A DNA stretch of 64,000 nt from Papio anubis (lineage: Eukaryota; Chordata; Mammalia; Primates; Cercopithecidae): NCBI RefSeq assembly GCF_008728515.1, contig NC_044979.1, forward strand, positions 167,069,537 through 167,133,536, read 5' to 3'. The stretch's first letter is position 1. Each line of letters opens with the position of its first letter. Of the stretch, positions 10,906 to 22,132 are shown in pieces. The notes beneath the pieces are model-generated. The model saw nothing but the letters and a program-made list of their open reading frames with translations. It did no database searches and was not told the DNA's origin. Both the position numbers and the translations under genes were made by a program.

Positions 10906-11935
10906 GGCCTGGTTCTCTGATTCCCTGATTCCGAGCAACTGTCTTCACATACACGATCTGCTCCCCTGTTGGGCTCAGGAACAAGCTGCACGCCCTTGAG
11001 TGGAAACCAACAGCACATCCCATCCCTCTACCACCTGATGATTCACCATTCAAAACCAGTTCTTACCCACAATAAAATATGAACTGTTGGGAGGGAGGTG
11101 CCATGGGGCACTGTGAAACCGGTGTCCCTGTAGGAGGACTGGGAGTCCCAGCCATCCAGCACTGGAACACAGTACACTTTCCACTCTGGATCATCCCGGG
11201 GAAAAAAATGAGAACCCTCACCCTCTGAGAGCCAGTCAGCGGCCCCCAAGGAACTCCCTACCATCCCTCTGAAAGCCAGCCGCACCACCGTCATCCTGCC
11301 CTCATGTCTGAGGCTGCATTCAAAACCTGGAGCAGCAGAAATGACCATCCCGCTATTCTGTGTCATCCTACAGGGTCAGAACGAGGCGGGGGGAAAAGGG
11401 TGTGTCAGCAGCTCCAGCAGCCTGCCCCTCCCTGGGCAGCAAGATTTACAAAGCACTTCATTTAGGTCTGACAAATATTCTGTGTCCTGAGCTGCTGCTC
11501 TAGGCTCGGTTGTGCTTTTTTACATTCAATTGCTCCTCAGTGACCACTGCCTAGTACTCATGTCACTCATGTCACGGGCTTGGCAGCCAGGCTCAGGTGG
11601 AAACTTCCTGCATCCACCCTTTCCACTAAGGAGGGGAACAGGCTGGACCATCCTTCCTGATGGAAGCCCAAGGACCAGTAAAGCCTGGTGGTCTTGATAT
11701 GGAGCAGTCCCAGGACAGAAGAACTTTGGTCCACAGCTTGGGACGTAATGAGAGTCACATCACCACTCGGGTCTTCAGATGTCACATGAGGAAGCACTGA
11801 GACTTTTCTGCTGTGTGGCCGCTTCGCCCGAAGCAGAGGGAAGGGAGATACAAAATTATACCTGTATTCTGTGTGATCCTCATATGTACAGACAGAAAAA
11901 AGAAAAGGAAGGGGGGGAAGGGGAAACGGGAGGTG
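10906..11935. other. single-copy DNA
   Basis: About 1 kb without recognised repeats. The open frame at 11043-11366 (-, 107 codons) shows no domain. A purine-rich run lies at 11893-11930. Confidence 0.5.
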
Positions 11936-12290
11936 TATTAGTCTGCTCTCACGCTGCTAATAAAGACATACACCAGACTGGGTAATTTACAAAGGAAAGA
12001 AGTTTCATGGACTCAGTTCCACATGGCTGGGGAGGCCTCACAATCATGGTGCATGGCGGAAGGTGAAGGAGGAGCAAACTCATGTCTTACATGGTGACGG
12101 ACAAGAGAGAGTACATCGGCGAACTGCCATTTATAAAACCATCAGATCTTGTGAGACTTATTCACTACCATGAGAACAGTATGAGGGAAATCGCCCCCAT
12201 GATTCCATTGTCTCCACCTCGCCCCACCCTTGGCATATGGGGATTATTATAATTCAAGGTGAGATTTCGGTGGGGACACAAATCTTACCC
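11936..12290 (-). mobile_element. THE1-type MaLR LTR
   Basis: Begins 'gtattagtctgctctcacgc', then 'gactgggtaatttacaaagg', 'ggaggcctcacaatcatgg' and 'catcagatcttgtgagact'. These are the reversed THE1/MST landmarks. The 'ttcactaccatgagaacagt' phrase favours THE1. Confidence 0.88.
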
Positions 12291-12573
12291 TGAGGGGAGA
12301 GGAAAAAAGAGAACAAGGGAAGAACATAGACACACAGGAGAAAAAAAGACAGCAAAAGCATAGGTGAAAATGTTCACAGCAGCTATTCAGAAGTGGCAAA
12401 ATTTATGAATAACTTTTGTTTTCTTCTCTATGCCTTCCTGTATTGCCTGTATTCTCTCCAAGGAAAATGCATGTTACAATCAGGAAAAAAAAAAAAAAAA
12501 AAAAACCTGCCAAGCATATATTTCAAGATTTTCGTCAGCACCAGCCAACTAAAAGGTAACAATAATAACTGTG
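12291..12573. other. single-copy DNA with poly(A) tract
   Basis: Contains a 21-base A run at 12485-12505. No cDNA-like body or flanking TSD was recognised next to it. Confidence 0.5.
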
Positions 12574-12700
12574 GGCTGGTGCAGTGGCTCACGCCTGCAA
12601 TCGCAGCACTGTGGGAGGCTGAGACAGGAGGATGGCTTGAACCCAGGAGCTGCAATGAGCTATGATTACACCACTGCACTCTAGTGTTGGTGACAGAGAA
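12574..12700 (+). mobile_element. Alu with large internal deletion
   Basis: The left-arm start 'ggctggtgcagtggctcacg' continues to 'cttgaacccaggagctgcaa', then jumps to 'gattacaccactgcactc'. Roughly 160 bases of the middle are missing. The tail continues as the polypurine tract. Confidence 0.85.
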
Positions 12701-12714
12701 GCAGGGTGGGGAGG

Positions 12715-12782
12715 GAAGACAAACAAGAGAAGAACAAGAAGGAGAAGAAGGAAAGAAAGAAAGACAAGAAAGAAAGAAAGAC

Positions 12783-12865
<83 letters not shown>

Positions 12866-13058
12866 GAGAGGAAGGAAGGAAGGAAGGAAGGAAGGAAGGA
12901 AGGAAGGAAGGAAGGAAGGAAGGGGAAGGAAAGGAAGGAAGGGAGGGAGGGAGGGAGGGAGGAAGGAAGGGAGGGAGAAAGAAAGAGAGAGGAGAGGAGT
13001 GGAGAGGAGAGGGAGACGGAGGCAGGGAGGGAGAAAGGAAGGAAGAAAGGTAGGTAGG
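12715..13058 (+). repeat. polypurine tract (GAAA)n (GA)n (GGAA)n (GGGA)n
   Basis: About 340 bases almost purely purine on the plus strand, in blocks: GAAA (to about 12847), GA (12848-12870), GGAA (12871-12922), then GGGA/GGAA mixtures. It lies at the 3' side of an Alu and probably grew from its tail. The long Lys/Arg/Glu-rich and Ser/Leu/Phe-rich open frames are repeat artefacts. Confidence 0.97.
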
Positions 13059-14360
13059 TTGGTTGTGCTAAGGGAAAAGGTGCAGACCCCCACCTTGGCA
13101 GATGGGAGGGGCCACCCTGGATTGCTTGGACCCATCATACCTCTACAACCGTGACCTTAGGAAGCCATCCTCAGGAGGCCACGCTCACAGCACACCTGTA
13201 AGGGATCCACTCCTGAAGAAAAACACTCCCCAGAGTCTGAGACAGCACGTCAGCCCCTCATCCATCTCAGGGCAGAAAGTGCCCAGAGGGAGAGCCCTGG
13301 AGGGGAAGGTCAAATCCCCCTCCCCTCCCCATCCCACTTCATCTGGCTGTTCATGCTCATGCTCAAAGCACTTGAAGAAACTTCCAGAAAAACAAGGTTT
13401 CCGGATCATTACAATTGTCTTTCAGCAGTTTTATTAACTGACAGGAGTAAGAGGAAAAAGAAGACTTTTTTATCCAGGCCTTCATGTGAAAGTTTGTTTT
13501 AGGGAAAAAAAGGAAAAGAATTATAGCATTCACTGAAAAGTGTGCCTTTCCAATTTTTTCCCAAAAAACTTGTACATGTGTTACTGCTAATTCTCTGTTT
13601 GGAGTCTCTTTCCACCATAAAAACCTACTGTATGCAGAGGTGCCCATGATCTAATAAATCTTTTTTGTTATTATTCTTGTTAACTCAGAGAGGCAGGTTC
13701 TTCTATTCTCGCCCTGTGACCATGACTTGGGGTCACTGTGAGGCCCTCTCTAATTCTACTTTATGTAAAATAATTAAGTGGCTTTATAAAAAAATTCTTA
13801 CAGATATCCTCAAGTTTAAAGAAGAATCTCAAAAGTTTAAGATATGACACCCAAAAATGCAGAGATTCAAAATACCCAAACATCACCATTGATTAAAGCA
13901 CGAAATAAAATGATGGTTTTTTTAGACTGCCAGCAGGACTAGACCTAGCCTTTATAACAACAACAATAATAATAAATCCCTAGTTGCCTTCCCAACAGCA
14001 CCCCTGGATGCCTCCCTCCGTCAACAGAACACTGATCGTCCAAGTTCACATTCTCCGGCCAGGACAGACTCCGTGAACTGCCGCTGCCCAGCCCCAGCCT
14101 GAAATAAGCCAGATATAAACCAATGGGAGCCTCCCACTACTCCTTGCCTGTGATTGGGTTAGGGCTGGCCATGTGACTCAGCTGCCACCAATGGAACAGA
14201 CAGGAAGTAAACTAGGGCCTTCCAGGAAGGATTCTCTTTGCCGATGAAAAGAGGCCAACTGGTAGAAATGCCTGTCTCTTCATTCAAGTGTTGTAATTAC
14301 TGGCAGTGCTGCAACTCCAGCTGCAACCCCTGCTACTGTGTAGAAATAAGCCCAAGGATT
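13059..14360. other. single-copy DNA
   Basis: 1.3 kb without a recognised repeat. Open frames at 13102-13437 (+) and 13363-13647 (-) have no recognisable domain. A short CAA/AAT run lies at 13957-13978. Confidence 0.5.
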
Positions 14361-14651
14361 GGCAGGGCGCGGTGGCTCGTGCCTGTAATCCCAGCACTTT
14401 GGGAGGCCGAGGCGGGCGGATCACGAGGTCTGGAAATCGAGACCAGCCTGGCCAACACGGTGAAACACCATCTCCACTAAAAATACAAAAATTAGCCAGG
14501 CGTGGTGGGGCGTGCCTGTAATCCCAACTACTCCGGAGGCTGAGGCAGGAGAATCGCTTGACCTGGGGTGTCGGAGGTTGAGGTGAGCCGGGATCGCGCC
14601 ACTGCACTCCAGCCTGGCGACAGAGACAAGGAAGGAAGGAGGGAGGGAGGG
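14361..14651 (+). mobile_element. Alu, full length, GGAA-rich tail
   Basis: From 'ggcagggcgcggtggctcg' to 'cactccagcctggcgacag'. The A tail is replaced by 'aaggaaggaaggagggagg'. 'caaggat' flanks both sides (TSD). Confidence 0.95.
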
Positions 14652-15384
14652 AAAGACAAGGATCAAGCAAAGAAACTGAGGACAGTGGAGTAGAAAAGTG
14701 GGAAGAACTCATGATTCTGATGCCATCGCTGCATTAATGAATTAATCCTAACTGATACAACACCATACCAAGGCCCAAAGACAATGTGTCAGATTGTCTG
14801 GACCAGATCCCCAGCAAGGCACAGAGAAGAACAGAGAGGAGAGGTGACCAGGACCTTCATGATGACCTCCTGTCAGTCACCAACCTGTTTTCCAAGCCTT
14901 CTTTCTCCACACTCTGACTGTAACTCATCCTAACAGAAGGCTGACCAACTGTTATCTTTTATGACATATTCAGGAGGTAGAAAATTGATGCTTTGTGGCC
15001 ATCTGAGAAGGAGCAGTGAAAGCCAGGATTCAAAAGCTCTCTTTGCTTTCACAATTTATAGACTACCCACTGCTAAATGTCATCCCTAAGTTTAGACATT
15101 AAATAAAACTGATTGATGAATCTATGAGACTTTGGAGAAGAAAATCTTCCAAAGCAATTTTTTCAAGGATAGAGGTTGGTGGGGGAGACAGTACTAAATA
15201 AATCAGTACATAAATCATCTTGTTAAAGATAAGAATTTAATGTAGGATTCTCCATGCTCAGGAAACAGACATAAACAAAAGATAACACATCTGACTGGAT
15301 AGAAAATTTCTCTACTATGTGCCTGCAAGGTTATTCTTCAAGAACTAACTTCCTGAGACTACATAAGCATTAAAAACAATTACT
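14652..15384. other. single-copy DNA
   Basis: No recognised repeat, exon or RNA gene. Confidence 0.5.
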
Positions 15385-15470
15385 TATATATGTGTGTGTA
15401 TATATATGTGTGATATGTGTGTATATATATGTATGTATATGCATATGTATATGTATATAAACAGAGAGAG
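15385..15470 (+). repeat. TATG/TA microsatellite
   Basis: Alternating 'tatatatgtgtgtg' and 'tatgtatatgcatatg' units, ending in a short GA run. Confidence 0.93.
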
Positions 15471-15798
15471 AAAGAAAGAGAGGAAAATAAATCTCAAGAC
15501 CCCAAAATTATTAAGCCAAGGGAAAGGTCAAGCTGGGAACTACATCAGATAAACCTGCCTCCCATTTTATTCCTAAATATGATAGTTAAAAAGATAAAAA
15601 AGCTACATACCTCCCTCACAATTTGGAATTTCAAGATCTTTACCCTAAAACAGTTCTGAACTGAAAGTTGATCTTCACAGGTGTGGGAAGGAAAGTCATC
15701 CCTCTGCTCACCTGAGACAAAGGCTTATCTGATTGCTTCCTGTACCACCCTGTTTATGTAAGAATGCAGATTCACTGAGCCAGACTAAATTGTGTAAA
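15471..15798. other. single-copy DNA
   Basis: Nothing recognised apart from the left TSD of the next Alu. Confidence 0.5.
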
Positions 15799-16103
15799 TT
15801 TTTTTTTTTTTTTTTTTTTTTGAGACAGAGTCTCGCTCTGTCGCCCAGGCTGGAGTGCAGTGGCCGGATCTCAGCTCACTGCACGCTTCGCCTCCCAGGT
15901 TTACGCCATTCTCCTGCCTCAGCCTCCCAAGTAGCTGGGACTACAGGCGCCTGCCACCTCGCCCAGCTAGTTTTTTGTATTTTTTAGGAGAGACGGGGTT
16001 TCACCGTGTTAGCCAAGATGCTCTCGATCTCCTGACCTCGCGATCCGCCCGTCTCGGCCTCCCAAAGTGCTGGGATTACAGGCTTGAGCCACCGCGCCCA
16101 GCC
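15799..16103 (-). mobile_element. AluY, young, monkey type
   Basis: Full length, flanked by a perfect 15-base TSD (aaattgtgtaaattt at 15787-15801 and 16104-16118). 'ggccggatctcagctcac', 'cacctcgcccagctag' and 'ggcttgagccaccgcg' are cercopithecid AluY features. Confidence 0.98.
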
Positions 16104-16648
16104 AAATTGTGTAAATTTACACAAAGAACAGAAAACTTTAAAGACTCATCAAGGACTCAAAAGAATGCAACCTTTTGTCCCTTATCTACCTATGACCTGG
16201 AAGTCCCTCACTTAGAGTTCTCCTGCCTTACCAGACCAAACCACTGTACATCTTACACATATTGATTGCTGTCTCATTTCTCCCTAAAATGTGTAAAAGC
16301 AACCTGTGCCCTGACCACCTTGGACCCATGTCATCAGGACCTCCTGAGGCTGTGTCATGGGCACATCCTTAACCTTGGCAAAATAAACTTTCTAAATTGA
16401 CTGAGACCTGAGATATTTTGGGTTCTACGCACACACACTCACACACACAGACAAACATATGTATACACATAAAAATGTTAAGTGGAAAAAATCCATCTAT
16501 CACATTACATATATACTGGTTTCAAAAGAAAGCATTTGCTCAGTGAAAAGACCAGAAAGAATCTGGAGGAATAAAGGAGGAATAAAGGTTTTTTTAAGGT
16601 GTGTTTTAATGAATTAGCCTTTTTAATGAAGTAAGTTAATAGTTAAAA
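16104..16648. other. single-copy DNA with short CA run
   Basis: Includes an imperfect CA repeat at 16429-16470. No gene seen. Confidence 0.5.
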
Positions 16649-16986
16649 TATGGTTTGGTTTTGTTTTGTTTTGTTTTGTTTTTGAGACGAAGTCTCGCTC
16701 TGTTGCCCAGGCTGGAGTGTAGTGGCACGATCTCAGCTCACTGCAAGCTCCGCCTCCCAGGTTCACACCATTCTCCTGCCTCAGCCTCCCGAGTAGCTGG
16801 GACTACAGGCACCTGCCACCTCGCCCGGCTAGTTTCTTTTGTGTGTGTATTTTTTAGTAGAGACAGGGTTTCACCGTGTTAGCCGGGATGGTCTTGATCT
16901 CCTGACCTTGGCCGCCTCGGCCATGATCCGCCTGCCTCAGCCTCCCAAAGTGCTGGGATTACAGGCATGAGCCACCGCGCCCAGCC
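16649..16986 (-). mobile_element. AluY, monkey type, with palindromic insert
   Basis: The tail is GTTTT repeats, then 'gagacgaagtctcgctctg'; the end is 'ccaccgcgcccagcc'. An extra palindromic stretch (tggccgcctcggcca, 16909-16923) sits where 'cctgacctcgtgatccgc' is expected. 'aaaatatg' flanks both sides. Confidence 0.95.
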
Positions 16987-17936
16987 AAAATATGTATTTT
17001 TTTTTTTTAATGAAGTCATTTACGTTGATGATGAGTACCTGTGCGTTCTCAGACATCTCCAGTGCCTGGAACTGTAAGTTCATCAAAACCACTCAGTGAG
17101 CTTCTTACCTTTATTAAGCTCAATCCTGCATAATCTGAGGGCCAGCTACATTCCAGGTACCACGAGGTTCTGCAAAGAATTCAGTTATATTTCAGATACA
17201 GCCCTAGTGGCCTTGAACTCTTTCTAGAACATGAGAAATGAGGGAAAGCATGAAGGAGGATGAATTTTACCTTCTAAGAATGCATAATCTAATTAGGAGC
17301 AGGGAGGAGTATATGAAGGGTAAATACAGACACATATAACGTAAGGCACACAATCAATCAATGATCAAAAGAGATATGAAATGATAGCTTTAAATGAGGA
17401 AGAGATCGCATGGAGAATTTCAGAAAAGGTATCATGAGAGAGGCGGCATCGGCAATGAAAACCAAAGGATGGAAATTAGGTAGACTAGCGTTTTCAGAGG
17501 CTACCAACAGCTTAAGCAACGACAAAGAACAGAAAACTTGAAGAATTTTGGGAATAATGTAGAGTATCAAGATAAGCTGGAGTGCAAGTTTATGTATAGG
17601 AAAGTCATGGGTTTAGAAAAAAAGCAGATGGCAAGACCTGCAGTACCAGATGCCAGGCTGCCTTGGTTTGAGAGGCAATGAAGGGTTAGGAAAACAGGCT
17701 GGCTTGGCAGTGACACATCGGAGCTGTGCTTTAGAAATAAAGGGATCCTACAGCAGCAGGTAAACTGGTCTGGAGCTGGAGAAGGCACCAGCCAGCAGCG
17801 TCTGCACTCACTCAGGGCAGAAGCAGAGAGTGTATAACCATGGCTGGCGGCAGCACAGTGGGTAGAGCATAGACAGCTCCACAGACATTAGCTAAAGTGA
17901 ACTGGGTTTCTCGTGGGCAGGAATTAGATCTATTTC
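16987..17936. other. single-copy or very old repeat DNA
   Basis: A vague L2-like flavour around 17090-17330 ('tttcagatacagccctagtg', 'gcataatctaattaggagca') is too weak to call. Short minus-strand open frames at 17358-17788 lack domains. Confidence 0.35.
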
Positions 17937-18229
17937 TTTTTTCAAAAAAAAAGACAGTCTCACTCTGTCGCCCAGGTTGGAATATAGTGGCGTGATCTCA
18001 GCTCACTGCAACCTCCACCTCCCAGGTTCAAGCGATTCTCATGCCTCAGCCTCCCCAGTAGCTGCGATTACAGGCATGAGCCACTACGCCCAGCTAATTT
18101 TTGTATTTTTATAAAGACGGGGTTTTGCCATGTTAGCCAGGCTGGTCTCGAACTCCTGACCTCAAGTGATCTGCCCACCTTGGCCTCCCAAAGTGCTGGG
18201 ATTACAGGTGTGAGCCACCGCAACTGGCC
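17937..18229 (-). mobile_element. Alu
   Basis: From 'gacagtctcactctgtcgcc' to 'gagccaccgcaactggcc'. The tail is odd: 'cttttttcaaaaaaaaag' replaces an uninterrupted T-tract. Confidence 0.95.
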
Positions 18230-18579
18230 CATCTAATAATTTATTTCTCTACCCTCTACAGGCTCTGAACACACATAAGGCACTAACTAATGATGCCATC
18301 TCCTCTTGCCCCCTTCTTCCTCTACAAGTGATCCAATCTAAAAAGCACAGAGATGAAACACCAAGGATCAAAACAAACCCTCCCTTTTCCTATTTCCAAT
18401 GAAGAATCCTCTTTCTCCCAAAGCAAAGTTGAGGAAAGCACAGAAGCTTAACAAACACTTCACGAAAGGGCTATGGGTCCAAGAAAGAATACCTTACCAG
18501 CTTGATATGAAAAAGTAAGATGCTTTCCACCTCTCTGCTCCTACAGGGGAAAAGTCAGTGTAGATGAGTCCTAAAACTC
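18230..18579. other. single-copy DNA
   Basis: No recognised feature. Confidence 0.5.
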
Positions 18580-18873
18580 AGCCAGGCACAGAGGCTCAAG
18601 CCTGTTATCCCAGCACTTTGGGAGGCCGAGGCAGGTGGATCATGAGGTCAAGAGATCGAGACCATCCTGGCCAACATGGTGAAATCCTGTGTCTACTAAA
18701 AATACAAGAATTAGCCGGGCATGGTGCCACATGCCTGTAGTCCCAGCTACTCGAGAGGCTGAAGCAGGAGAATCACTTGAACCCAGGAGGCAGAGGTTGC
18801 AGTGAGCTGAGATCGCGCCACTGAACTCCAGCCTGGCGACAGAGCGAGACTCTGTCTCAAAAAAAAAAAAAAA
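18580..18873 (+). mobile_element. Alu, full length
   Basis: From 'gccaggcacagaggctcaag' to a 15-base A tail. 'gagtcctaaaa' flanks both sides (TSD). Confidence 0.96.
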
Positions 18874-19228
18874 GAAGAGTCCTAAAAATTAACAAAAATG
18901 TATACCCACATAACCAGCACAAAGCAACACCTGCAGAAAAGTGCAACACAATTAAAGGTTCTCTGAGAACGTGCAAGGATGTCCTCATTCTTCAGGCCAC
19001 CACACTGAAGTACTTAGGCAGCAAAGGGACATGATGTTACCAAAGTACATTAAAATAGGTCAGGGAAAAAACAGTGTGTATATAAGTGTGCATATATAAA
19101 TGTGTATGAGGATAAATGTGTTAGGCGTAAAAGTGTGTGGGCATATATTTATATACACAGAGAGAGAATTATAAAGCAAATGGGACGAAATGCAAACAAG
19201 TGGTGAAATTCGGTAACATCTACATGTC
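18874..19228. other. single-copy DNA, TG/TA-rich in part
   Basis: 19075-19165 is a degenerate 'gtgtatataagtgtgcatat' stretch. Otherwise nothing recognised. Confidence 0.5.
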
Positions 19229-19617
19229 TTAATCTGCTTGTGCAGCTACAACAAAATACCTGAGACGAGGTAATTTATAAAGAAGAGAAATTTATTTTCT
19301 CACAGTTCCGGAGGCTGGGAAGTCCAAGATCAAGGCAGCGGCAGGTTCAGTTGTCTGGGCAGGACTGCTCTCTGCCTTCAAGATGGCACCTTTTGATGTG
19401 GCATCCTCCAGAGAGGAGCAGCGCTGTGCTCTCACCTGGCAGAAGGTGGAAGGGCAAGAGAGCCAAATGCTGCGCAAAGTCTCCTTTATAAGGGCCTAAT
19501 GCCATTCACGAGGAGAAGCCTTCACGGCCTAACTGCCTCTTAAAGGCTCCACCTCCCAATATCATCATACTGGAAACACCTGAATTTTGGAGGGGCCACA
19601 TTCAAACCACAGCAATA
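19229..19617 (-). mobile_element. MaLR LTR
   Basis: Starts 'catgtcttaatctgcttgtg', then 'gaggtaatttataaagaaga' and 'ctcacagttccggaggctgg', and ends near 'ggccacattcaaaccacagc'. This is a reversed MLT1/MST-group LTR. Confidence 0.8.
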
Positions 19618-19700
19618 CACTCATGCACTGCACAATGACATTTCAGTCAGTGACAGTGGTCTGAACCACATACGACAGTGGTCTTATAGATTACAATGGA

Positions 19701-20014
19701 GTCTGGGTGCGGTGGCTCACGCCTGTAATCCCAGCACCTTGGGAGGCTGAGGCGGGCGGTGGGGTTGGGGGGGCGGGGAGGGATCACCTGAGGTCAGGAG
19801 TTCAAGACCAGCCTGGCCAACATGGTGAAACCCCATCTCTACTAAAAATACAAAAATTAGCCAGGTGCAGAGGCAGGCACCTATAATCCCAGCTACTCAG
19901 AAGGCTGAGGCAGGAGAATCACTTGAACCCGGGGGCGGAGGTTGCAGTGGGTGGAGATTGCTCCACTGTACTCCAGCCCAAACAACAGAGTGAAGGTCTG
20001 TCTCAAAAAAAAAA
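19701..20014 (+). mobile_element. Alu with G-rich insert
   Basis: Inserted in the Tigger element with TSD agattac(a/g)atgga. A G-rich expansion at 19754-19782 follows 'gaggctgaggc'. Confidence 0.96.
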
Positions 20015-20243
20015 AGATTACGATGGAGCTCTCACCGCCCCTGAAGACTTTCCCGAAGGACAAGGACAAGACGTGGAAGTGGACAACAGTGATAGTTGCT
20101 GGCCCTGCTCCTGTGTAGGCCTAGGCCAATGAGTGTGTCCGTATCTTGGTTTTTAACTAAAAGTTTAAAAAGTTAAAAAAAAAATGAAATGTTTAAAAAT
20201 AGGAAATAGTGTACAGAAAAAGGATGTAAAGAAGGAGAATACT

Positions 20244-20536
20244 GGCCGGGGCGGTGGCTCACACCTGTAATCCCAACACATTGGAAGGCCGAGGCAGGCG
20301 GATCACTTGAGGTCAGGAGGTCGACACCAACCTGACCAACATGGTGAAACCCCATCTCTACTAAAAATACAAAAATTAGCTGAGTGTGATGGCATGCACC
20401 TGTAGTCCCAGCTACTTGGGAGGCTGAGGTGCGAAAATTGCCGGAATCCAGGAGACGAAGGTTGCAGTAAGCCAAGATTGCACCACTGCACTCCAGCCTG
20501 GGCGACTCCATCTCAAAAAAGAAAAAAAAAAAAAGA
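20244..20536 (+). mobile_element. Alu, full length
   Basis: From 'ggccggggcggtggctcac' to an A tail broken by one G. Lies within the Tigger element. The flanks 'ggagaatact' and 'agagtatct' are a diverged TSD. Confidence 0.95.
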
Positions 20537-20820
20537 GTATCTTTTGTACAGCTGTACATTGTGCTTATGTTTTAAACAGGGTTACAAGAGAGTCAAGTGT
20601 TTAAAAAATCAAAGTCTATGAAGTTAAAAAGCTACAGTAAGCTATTGTTACTTTATTATTAAAGAAAAAAAATTTTTATACCTTTAGTGTAGCCTAAATT
20701 CCAATGTTTATAAAGTCTATATTAGTGCCCAGAATGTCCGAGGCCTTCAGATCCACTCACCACAACTTCCAGTCCTGCAAGCTCCACTCGTGGCAAGTAC
20801 CCTCTACAAGCGTAGCAATT

Positions 20821-21121
20821 TTTTTTTTTTTTTTTTTTTGAGACAGAGTCTTGCTCTGTCCCCCAGGCTGGAGTGCAGTGGCACAGTCTCCGCTCACTAC
20901 AAGCTCCACCTCCCGGGTTCATGCCATTCTCCTGCCTCAGCCTCCCGAGTAGCTGGGACTACAGGCGCCCGCCACCACACCCGGCTAATTTTTTGTATTT
21001 TTTAGTAGAGATGGGGTTTCACCGTGTTAGCCAGGATGGTGTCGATCTCCTGACCTTGTGATCCACCCACCTCGGCCTCCCAAAGTACTGGGATTACAGG
21101 CGTGAGCCACCACGCCCAGCC
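20821..21121 (-). mobile_element. AluY
   Basis: From a T-tract to 'ccaccacgcccagcc'. The TSD is gcgtagcaattttt against ggcatagcaattttt. Lies within the Tigger element. Confidence 0.96.
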
Positions 21122-21266
21122 AGGCATAGCAATTTTTATCTTTTATTCTGTATTGTTGCAGTAACTTTCCTATGTTTAGATGCACAGCTATGTCCCATGT
21201 GTTACAGATGCCTACAGTATTCAGTACAGTACTACGCTGTACAAGTGTGTAGCCCAGGAACAATAC

Positions 21267-21616
21267 CAGCAGTCCCCAACCTTTTGGCACCAGAGACCGG
21301 TTTCATGGAAGACAATTTTTCCATGGACTGGGGTTGGGGGTTGGGGAGGATGGTTTCAGGATGAAGCTGCTCCACCTCAGATCATCAGGCATTAGTTAGA
21401 TTCTCATAAGGAGTGTGCAACCCACATCCCTCGCATGAGCAGTTCACAATAGGGTTCACACTCCTATGAGAATCTAATCCTGCCACTGATCTGACAGGAG
21501 GCAGAGTTCAGGCGGTAATGCTCACCCACCCGCCGCTCACCTCCGGCTGTGCGGCCCTGTTCCTAACAGGCCACTGACCGATACCGGTCAACACCCAGGG
21601 ATTGGGATCCCCTAGG
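21267..21616. mobile_element. MER1-type hAT-Charlie element
   Basis: One end is 'cagcagtccccaacctttt', the other 'gggattgggatcccct', fitting the hAT inverted terminal repeat (CAGNGGTCCCCAACC type). Internal phrases 'gaccggtttcatggaagac' and 'gaatctaatcctgccactga' are typical. It is inserted in the Tigger element; I could not see a clean 8-base TSD. Confidence 0.8.
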
Positions 21617-21761
21617 CTATCATGCAGCGTAGGTGTGTTGTAGGCTGTACCATCTAGGTTTGGGAAAGTACACCCTATGTTGTTTGTACAGGGATGAAAT
21701 TGCCTAACGACACACTTCTCAGAACATATCCCACTCATTAAGCAACGCATAACTGTGTATG

Positions 21762-22132
21762 GAAGTTTTTTGTATTATTCTTGCGACTTTTCTGTAAGTC
21801 TGAAACTGAAATAATATCAAAACAAATAGTTACAAGAGTAAGGAAGCTTTATACTGATAAGATCTTTAAAATATGCAAAATTAAAAATGCAAAATGAGAC
21901 GTATGGAATATTATCACTCATTTCAGAAGTGCAGAGGAAAATGTACTGATATATATTTATTTGGATATTATATCCATAATGGCAGATAAGAAACTGGTAC
22001 CATTAGTTACCTCTTTGGAATGGAGACTTTTCACGATTTACTTTTATATATTTTGAATTTTGAACCATGTGAACATGTTGTGTATTTAAAATATAAATAA
22101 AGGAAATACAATTACTTTGAAAATATGTTCAA
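21762..22132 (+). mobile_element. L1M 3' end
   Basis: 'gcgacttttctgtaagtctg', then 'ttagttacctctttggaatg' and 'gaattttgaaccatgtgaac', and a terminal 'aaatataaataaagg', resemble L1M 3' UTRs. Two L1 pieces could be joined here. Confidence 0.55.

Larger units (their letters stand above)
19618..21758 (+). mobile_element. Tigger-type DNA transposon with four nested insertions
   Basis: Pieces lie at 19618-19700, 20015-20243, 20537-20820, 21122-21266 and 21617-21758. The ends are inverted relatives: 'actcatgcactgcacaatga' at the start and 'attaagcaacgcataactgt' at the end. The piece at 20028-20110 reads APEDFPEGQGQDVEV, which I recall as the acidic C-terminal part of a Tigger (pogo-clade) transposase; it is frameshifted and lacks the catalytic domain. 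The insertions are three Alus and one MER1. The exact subfamily (Tigger3/4-like) is from memory. Confidence 0.72.

Noticed and set aside
12428..13154. Long open frames on both strands (up to 236 codons) rich in Lys/Arg/Glu or Ser/Leu/Phe/Pro
   Set aside because: They are produced by GAAA/GGAA microsatellite DNA, which lacks stop codons in several frames. Similar frames at 27164-27639 and 57319-57898 have the same cause.
14361..14651. CpG-island-like stretch
   Set aside because: The CpGs belong to the Alu body; the same applies to most CpG clusters in the window.
19923..20132. Short frame combining Alu and acidic peptide as a novel gene
   Set aside because: The second half is a Tigger transposase remnant and the first half is Alu, joined only by the Alu insertion. 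The frame has no promoter or conserved start.
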